Below, piece by piece: positions 60,159 through 64,000 of a stretch of DNA of 64,000 nt. The notes beneath the pieces are model-generated. The model saw nothing but the letters and a program-made list of their open reading frames with translations. It was not told the origin of the DNA and ran no database searches. The stretch is from contig CAVSFZ010000020.1 in assembly GCA_963727235.1 (NCBI GenBank), positions 194,386 through 258,385 on the forward strand, given 5' to 3'. Every line of letters begins with the position of its first letter. Position 1 is the stretch's first letter. The position numbers were made by a program, and so were the translations under genes. This DNA is from CAVPTL01 sp963727235. GTDB taxonomy: Bacteria; Actinomycetota; Thermoleophilia; Gaiellales; JAICJC01.

Positions 60159-61404
60159 TAGCCGTTTATCTGGGGGAACATGGCGAAGCGGTTCTGCTGG
60201 GTGCCGTTCACCAGGGTGAAGTCGCCGCCGACGTAGAGCATGCCCTTGCCGGACTTGAGCGCCCACACTCCCAGCACGCCCTGGGTGGTGCCCAGGTTGG
60301 GGTGCCACTTCTGCAGCACACCCGTGGGTGACAGCTCGAAGATCTTGTCGCGCTTGATGCGCGTGGTCTTGGCGTACTCCCACATCTTCTGGTTGGCGCG
60401 CGGCGAGACCTCGTTGCCGTGCATGCCGAACACGGGATAGCCCTTGATGGTGGTGACCGCCTGGACGTTGCCGTCGGTCATGTAGAACCACGCTCGCTTG
60501 CCGGTGCTGGCGCTGAACGCCACCGCCATGGCACCGGGCCCGGCGACGGCGGCGTACACACGCTTGCCGCACCGGGTGATGTCGAGCACCGGATGGGCGG
60601 GATGCCCGACCCAGGGCAGCGGCCGACCGGTGGTCATCGAGACCGACGCCAGGTGATGCTGGGCCTTGAGGCCGTCGAGCGACTTGAACCATCCGGCGAC
60701 GATCACGCGGTTGCCGGCGCGGTCGGCGATCAGGTCGCGCACGTCGTCATCGGCCGAGGCATTCCAGCCGGCGACGGCGAAGTGCCGGCCGGTGTGGGTG
60801 AGCTTAGCCAGATGCGAGTGGCTGTGTCCGCCGACCTCGGTGAACGAACCGCCCATGTAGATGCTGGAGCCGGAGCGCGTGATCGCCCGAACAGAGCCGT
60901 TGATCCCCATCGCCGGGATGGCCGAGGTCAGCCCGCCGGTGGCGATGTCGAACGACGCGACGTGGGTGCGCGACTTGCCGTCGACCTTGGTGAACGAGCC
61001 CGGCCACGTACAGCGTCTTGTGGTTCGGCGAGACCGCCAGTGAGTACACGCGGCCGTTCAGCGAGGGCTTCCAGTTCGAGCAGCGCGCCCGAGGTGGCGT
61101 TCTCGGAGGCGAGGTAGGTGCGGGTCACGGTCGTGCCGCTGTGATTGGCGGTGATCGTGAAGTTGCCGGCGATGAAGACTCGCTTGCCGACTCGCAGGAT
61201 GTCGTCGACGCGGCCGGCCTCCTTGTTCGACTTGCTCCAGTTCTTGGCCGGGAACTGCCATGCGGCGTTCACGTCGGCCGCCGCCAGGTGCGGCGCCGGG
61301 GCGGGTGCGGCGCCGGCGGAGGCTGCCGTTGCAACGGTGGCGGTGAGGGCCACGGCTGCCGCGATTGCGGATGACCGTCGACGCGAAAGTCGCATGGTGA
61401 GCAT
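60158..61404 (-). pseudogene. Secreted beta-propeller protein (paralogue 2), two frameshifts as sequenced
   Basis: About 415 codons from ATG 61404. Signal peptide (SSAIAAAVALTATVATAASAGA). Joints near 61075 (one base extra; WKPSLNGRVYSLAV) and 60999-61001 (CCC, one extra; YVAGSFTKVDGKSRTHVASF). Repeats of a short propeller strand: VFIAGNFTITANHSG, IYMGGSFTEVGGHSHSHLAK, VIVAGWFKSLDG, LYVGGDFTLVNGTQQNRFAM. Segment YMTDGNVQAVTTIKGYPVFG is shared with the next gene. It is the closest relative of the 61.6-kb protein; both share a leader hairpin at the same distance. Probably surface-exposed; ligand unknown. Confidence 0.75.
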
Positions 61405-61443
61405 GTGCGGTGAAGCCTCCGTAAAGCGTTGCTGTGATGGTGA

Positions 61444-61459
61444 CCGCGACCCCTCGCGA
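61444..61459 (-). promoter_or_regulatory. Conserved 5' leader hairpin of propeller gene 2
   Basis: On the minus strand CGCGA-GGGG-TCGCG: a five-base-pair hairpin with a GGGG loop, ending 40 bases before ATG 61404. The same hairpin lies 39 bases before the paralogue's start. A second shared block, GGCTCCCAGG (minus strand, 61499-61508), lies further upstream. Confidence 0.55.
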
Positions 61460-61582
61460 TCACGAGCGAGATCGGTTGCAAACAGCAAACTCTGAAGTCC
61501 TGGGAGCCTTGCCGGGGCGAGGTTCCCCCGAAACGGTGTGCGAGCCGTCCCCCAGGTGGGGGACAGCCCGCGTTTCGAGTCG

Positions 61583-62847
61583 TCAGCCGGCCAGCGGGAA
61601 GATCGCAAACCGCGCCTGGGGCGCGCCGTCGACCTTGGTGAAGTCGCCGCCGACCTCGAGCGTGCCTGTGGAGCCGTCGAGCGACCACACGCCCAGCACG
61701 CCCTGATCGGTCTCGAGCGCCGGCGCCCACTGCTGCAGCGTCCCGTCGGGAGACAGCTGAACACCTTGTGGCGCGAGATGCGGGCGCTCTTGCCGTATTC
61801 GGAGAGCTTCGAGTTGACCCGCGGAGCGACGTAGTCGCCGTGCATCCCGAATACCGGCCAGCCGTCGACGGTGGTGACCGCCTGCACGTTGCCGTCGGTC
61901 ATGTAGTACCACAGCCGCGAGCCCGAGCCGGCGTCGTAGGCCAGCGCGGTACCGCCCGGCCCGGCCATGGCGGCGTACAGCCTGGTGCCGTAGCGGGAGA
62001 TGTCGAGGATCGGATACGCGGGGTGGCTGGCCCAGGGCAGTGTTCCACCGGTGCTGGTCGAGATCGACGCCAGGTGCATCTGGCCCTTCTTGCCGTTGAT
62101 GCGGTTGAACCACCCGGCCGCGAGCACGCGACCGGCCGCCTGATCTCCGCTGAGGTCGCGCACGTCGGCGTCGGCGCTTGCATCCCAGCTCGAGTTGACG
62201 GCCAGCCGGCCGCTGCTGTCGGGGCTGAGCTTCGCCAGGCGCTGGTGGGATTGGCCGCCCACCTTGCCGAAGGAGCCGCCGATGTAGAGGTCGGAGCCGA
62301 CCTGCGTGATGGCCTTGACGGTGCCGCTGATCTGCGTGGGCGGAAGCTTGGACGAGATCCGGCCGGTGGCCAGGTCGAACGCGACCAGGTGCTGATACGG
62401 CTGGCCGTTGACCTGGGTGAACGAGCCGCCGACGTACAGCAGGGTGTTGTCAGGCGATGCGGCCAGGGCATACACGCGGCCGTTGAGCGTCGGCGCCCAG
62501 CTCGTCAGCGAGCCGGTGGACACGCTCTCGGACGCGAGGTAGGTGCGCTTCGCCACGTTGCCGCTGTGATCAGCGCTCGAGGTGAAGTTGCCGCCGACGA
62601 AGATCGTCCCGCCGACCTGCAGGACGTCATCGACGCGGCCCTCTTCCTTGTTGGAGTGCTTCCAGTTCGGCACGGGAAACTGCCAGGCCGAGACGTCGCT
62701 TGCGGCCAGGTGCGGGCCGACGGTGACCACGGTGTTCTTGACGGCTGCCGATGCAGCGCCAACCGCGACCGCGACGGTCACGACCGCAGTCGCAATCGCC
62801 GCCGCGGCCGTCAGCTTCCGAGACCGGGAATGATGGGGTACACGCAT
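61583..62847 (-). pseudogene. Secreted beta-propeller protein (paralogue 1), one frameshift as sequenced
   Basis: About 421 codons from ATG 62847. Signal peptide (AAIATAVVTVAVAVGAASAA). Frame breaks near 61758-61761, one base missing: ISRHKVFQLSPDGTLQQWAP. Propeller strands: IFVGGNFTSSADHSGNVAKR, LYVGGSFTQVNGQPYQHLV, LYIGGSFGKVGGQSHQRLAK, VLAAGWFNRINGKKGQMHLA, LEVGGDFTKVDGAPQARFAI. The F-T/G-x-V-x-G blade ends resemble secreted delta-60-type repeats. After the break, the written frame runs on through the intergenic region into the second paralogue, which is an artefact. Confidence 0.78.
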
Positions 62848-62885
62848 TTTCAGACCACCTCCGGGGGTGGGAGTCGAGAGAACGA

Positions 62886-62901
62886 CCGCGACCCCTCGCG
62901 G
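62886..62901 (-). promoter_or_regulatory. Conserved 5' leader hairpin of propeller gene 1
   Basis: CCGCGA-GGGG-TCGCGG on the minus strand, a six-base-pair hairpin with a GGGG loop, ending 39 bases before ATG 62847. Shared with paralogue 2. The block GGCTCCCAGG (62954-62963) is also shared further upstream. Confidence 0.55.
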
Positions 62902-63012
62902 CCCACCGTGAGGAATCGTCTGGCTGACCGCGTTCTGAACCTCCCAGCGTCCCCTGGGAGCCGAATGCCTCAACCTGGGGAGAAAGCGTATACGTAAAAC
63001 TGGTGGGAACTG

Positions 63013-63751
63013 TTAGCGAACTTTAACGGATGCAAGTCCTTCAGAGACTGTTAGCGACCCATCCATCAGCGCTCGTCCCACCACCACGGCGTCGGCTCCG
63101 GCCACGACCGCATCGCGCACGTGATCGGGCGACCCCACCCCGCCGGCGGCGATCAGGAGGCCGGGAATCAGCGGCCGAAGCTTCTCGAGCAGCTCGATGT
63201 CGGGCCCCAGCCCGGTGCCGTCGCGTCCGATTGCCGTGACCAGGAAGTCGCACACGCCGGCCTCGGTCAGCCCGGCCACGAACGACTCGGCGGCCTGCTC
63301 TGAGTCGCGCTCCCAGCCGTGGGTGCGGATGCTGCCGTCGCGACAGTCGGCCGCGACCGCGACTCGGCCGGTGGCGGCCGCGAGCTCGCCCACCAGGCGA
63401 GGCTCGGCGGCGGCCAGCGATCCGATCAGCACCCGGCCGGCGCCGATCTCCAGCGCCCACTCCACATCGGCGGCCGAGCGGACTCCGCCGCCGAGCTGGA
63501 GCTTCAGCTCGTGCATGCCGGCCAGGCGCTCGATCAGCCGCCGGTGGAGCGGCCGGGCGCACGCCGTCGCGGGCCGCGGTGAGATCGATCACGTGCAGCC
63601 ACTCGGCGCCGTCGGCCGCGAACCGCTGGGCCACGGCCACGGGGTCGTCACCGAAGTGCGTGACCTTGTCGTAGCTGCCCTGGTGGAGACGAACGACCGA
63701 GCCGTCGAGCAGATCGACGGCCGGCATCAGCACGGCATCACGTTTTAGCAT
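63013..63751 (-). pseudogene. hisA: HisA-like phosphoribosylformimino isomerase, one frameshift as sequenced
   Basis: About 245 codons from ATG 63751, with the frame broken in a GGG/CCC run (63555-63557, one base extra); corrected DGVRRPLHRRLIERLAGMH. (beta/alpha)8 barrel features: LMPAVDLLDGSVVRLHQGSY with the catalytic Asp in P-A-V-D-L, HVIDLTAA, LQLGGGVRSAADVEWALEIG with the phosphate GGG-x-R loop, TAIGRDGTG with the second catalytic Asp, and AAGGVGSPDHVRDAV. It isomerises ProFAR in histidine biosynthesis (PriA-type dual use is possible in actinobacteria). A perfect palindrome covers its start codon. Confidence 0.8.
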
Positions 63752-63758
63752 GCTAAAA
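63743..63758. promoter_or_regulatory. Perfect palindrome between hisA and the TrpR-like gene; candidate operator
   Basis: TTTTAGCATGCTAAAA, fully symmetric, in the 17-base gap and over the hisA start codon; it ends 10 bases before the start of the divergent TrpR/YerC-type gene. Its AT-rich composition stands out sharply from the GC-rich surroundings. Confidence 0.6.
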
Positions 63759-63768
63759 TGATAGCGCG

Positions 63769-64000
63769 ATGACACCATCCGTGCAGAAACCCCCTCCCAG
63801 CCCGGCCGACGGCTGGCGCACCGAGGCCGTCGACGACCTCTGTGACGCAGTGCTGACGCTGCGCACCCAGGCCGAGGTGGCGGCGTTTCTGCGCGACGTG
63901 TGCTCGCTGCACGAGCTCGAGGTGATCGCCCACCGGTGGCAGGCGGCCCGCCTGCTCGATCAGGGCATGCCCTACGCCAAGGTGGCCGAGACCGTGCACG
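63769..64000 (+). CDS. TrpR/YerC-YecD family regulator, N-terminal part (gene runs off the window)
   Basis: 77 residues visible from ATG 63769. After a Pro-rich lead, DDLCDAVLTLRTQAEVAAFL, then RDVCSLHELEVIAHRWQAAR and LLDQGMPYAKVAETVH match the YerC/YecD branch of the TrpR superfamily: L-T/S-x-x-E-L-x-x-x-A-x-R-x-x-x-A-x-L-L-x-x-G-x-x-Y-x-x-I/V-A. The recognition helix lies beyond the window end. Such proteins are DNA-binding repressors; here the neighbour hisA and the palindrome between them suggest regulation of histidine biosynthesis (inference). Confidence 0.85.
   Translation, partial: MTPSVQKPPPSPADGWRTEAVDDLCDAVLTLRTQAEVAAFLRDVCSLHELEVIAHRWQAARLLDQGMPYAKVAETVH

Noticed and set aside
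61444..62963. Propeller-gene leaders as known c-di-GMP or c-di-AMP riboswitches.
   Set aside because: Expected core sequences of those classes could not be aligned; only the short hairpin and one 10-base block are shared.
60928..62973. A single 681-codon frame spanning both propeller genes as one fusion protein.
   Set aside because: It arises from the frameshift in the first gene; the middle part loses all propeller motifs and reads through the second gene's leader, then meets its signal peptide.

Overview
The window is a dense, GC-rich stretch of bacterial chromosome. There are no rRNA or tRNA genes, no CRISPR array, no transposase, and no gene-free stretch longer than about 250 bases. GTG starts, ATGA/GTGA start-stop overlaps and the gene families (MMPL exporter with NarL-type two-component pair, GT87, DUF294, SHOCT, secreted kelch and propeller proteins, a FadN-type beta-oxidation operon, DmdA-like and trimethylamine-dehydrogenase-like proteins) suggest an actinobacterium, possibly of the Thermoleophilia (Gaiellales/Solirubrobacterales). 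That placement is inference from gene content and base composition.

Layout. 1-4.6 kb: envelope and stress genes on the minus strand (partial glycosidase-like gene, kelch/NHL protein, SHOCT protein, HtrA-type protease, universal stress protein). 4.6-11.3 kb: regulatory block: a RecA-like/XRE/cupin regulator with an array of GTGAA half-sites, an MMPL exporter divergent from a histidine kinase/response regulator pair, and a TetR gene divergent from a small cupin gene with two copies of one operator-like repeat. 11.3-19.5 kb: a secreted cupredoxin-like protein, a CNB-CBS-DUF294 protein, a DUF4389 protein, a DmpA peptidase overlapping an ABC exporter pair, and polyphosphate kinase. 19.6-23.1 kb: three overlapping plus-strand genes (acyl-CoA ligase, ketopantoate reductase-like, PLP ammonia-lyase-like). 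23.1-33.5 kb: methyltransferase, membrane proteins, lipoprotein, secreted GH5-like glycosidase, 1-Cys peroxiredoxin, GT87, MFS, SDR. 33.5-40.4 kb: secreted proteins including two paralogous TadG-like von Willebrand proteins, and an ABC binding lipoprotein. 40.4-47.0 kb: a coupled fatty-acid beta-oxidation operon. 47-50.7 kb: membrane pair, second HtrA protease, eroded glycosyltransferase, methyltransferase. 50.7-59 kb: demethylation cluster (DmdA-like, trimethylamine-dehydrogenase-like, dimethylglycine-dehydrogenase-like) under a candidate TetR-type operator. 59-64 kb: EAL-HDOD protein, two paralogous secreted propeller proteins, hisA divergent from a TrpR/YerC-type regulator.

The most unusual signal is a family of nine near-perfect 31-33 base palindromes between 29.3 and 60.2 kb. 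All are intergenic, at convergent, tandem and divergent junctions. Their stems show compensatory changes, so the paired form is conserved. Because the arm starts GTGAATAA on both strands, the element carries stop codons in two of three frames in both directions, and several neighbouring genes end on a stop inside it or flush with it. None of the nine lies in the first 29 kb.

The last 9 kb holds about fourteen single-base frameshifts in otherwise conserved genes, nearly all in short same-base runs, with two more near 37-38 kb. This looks more like consensus error than decay. Broken genes are given as whole loci with the inferred joining points.
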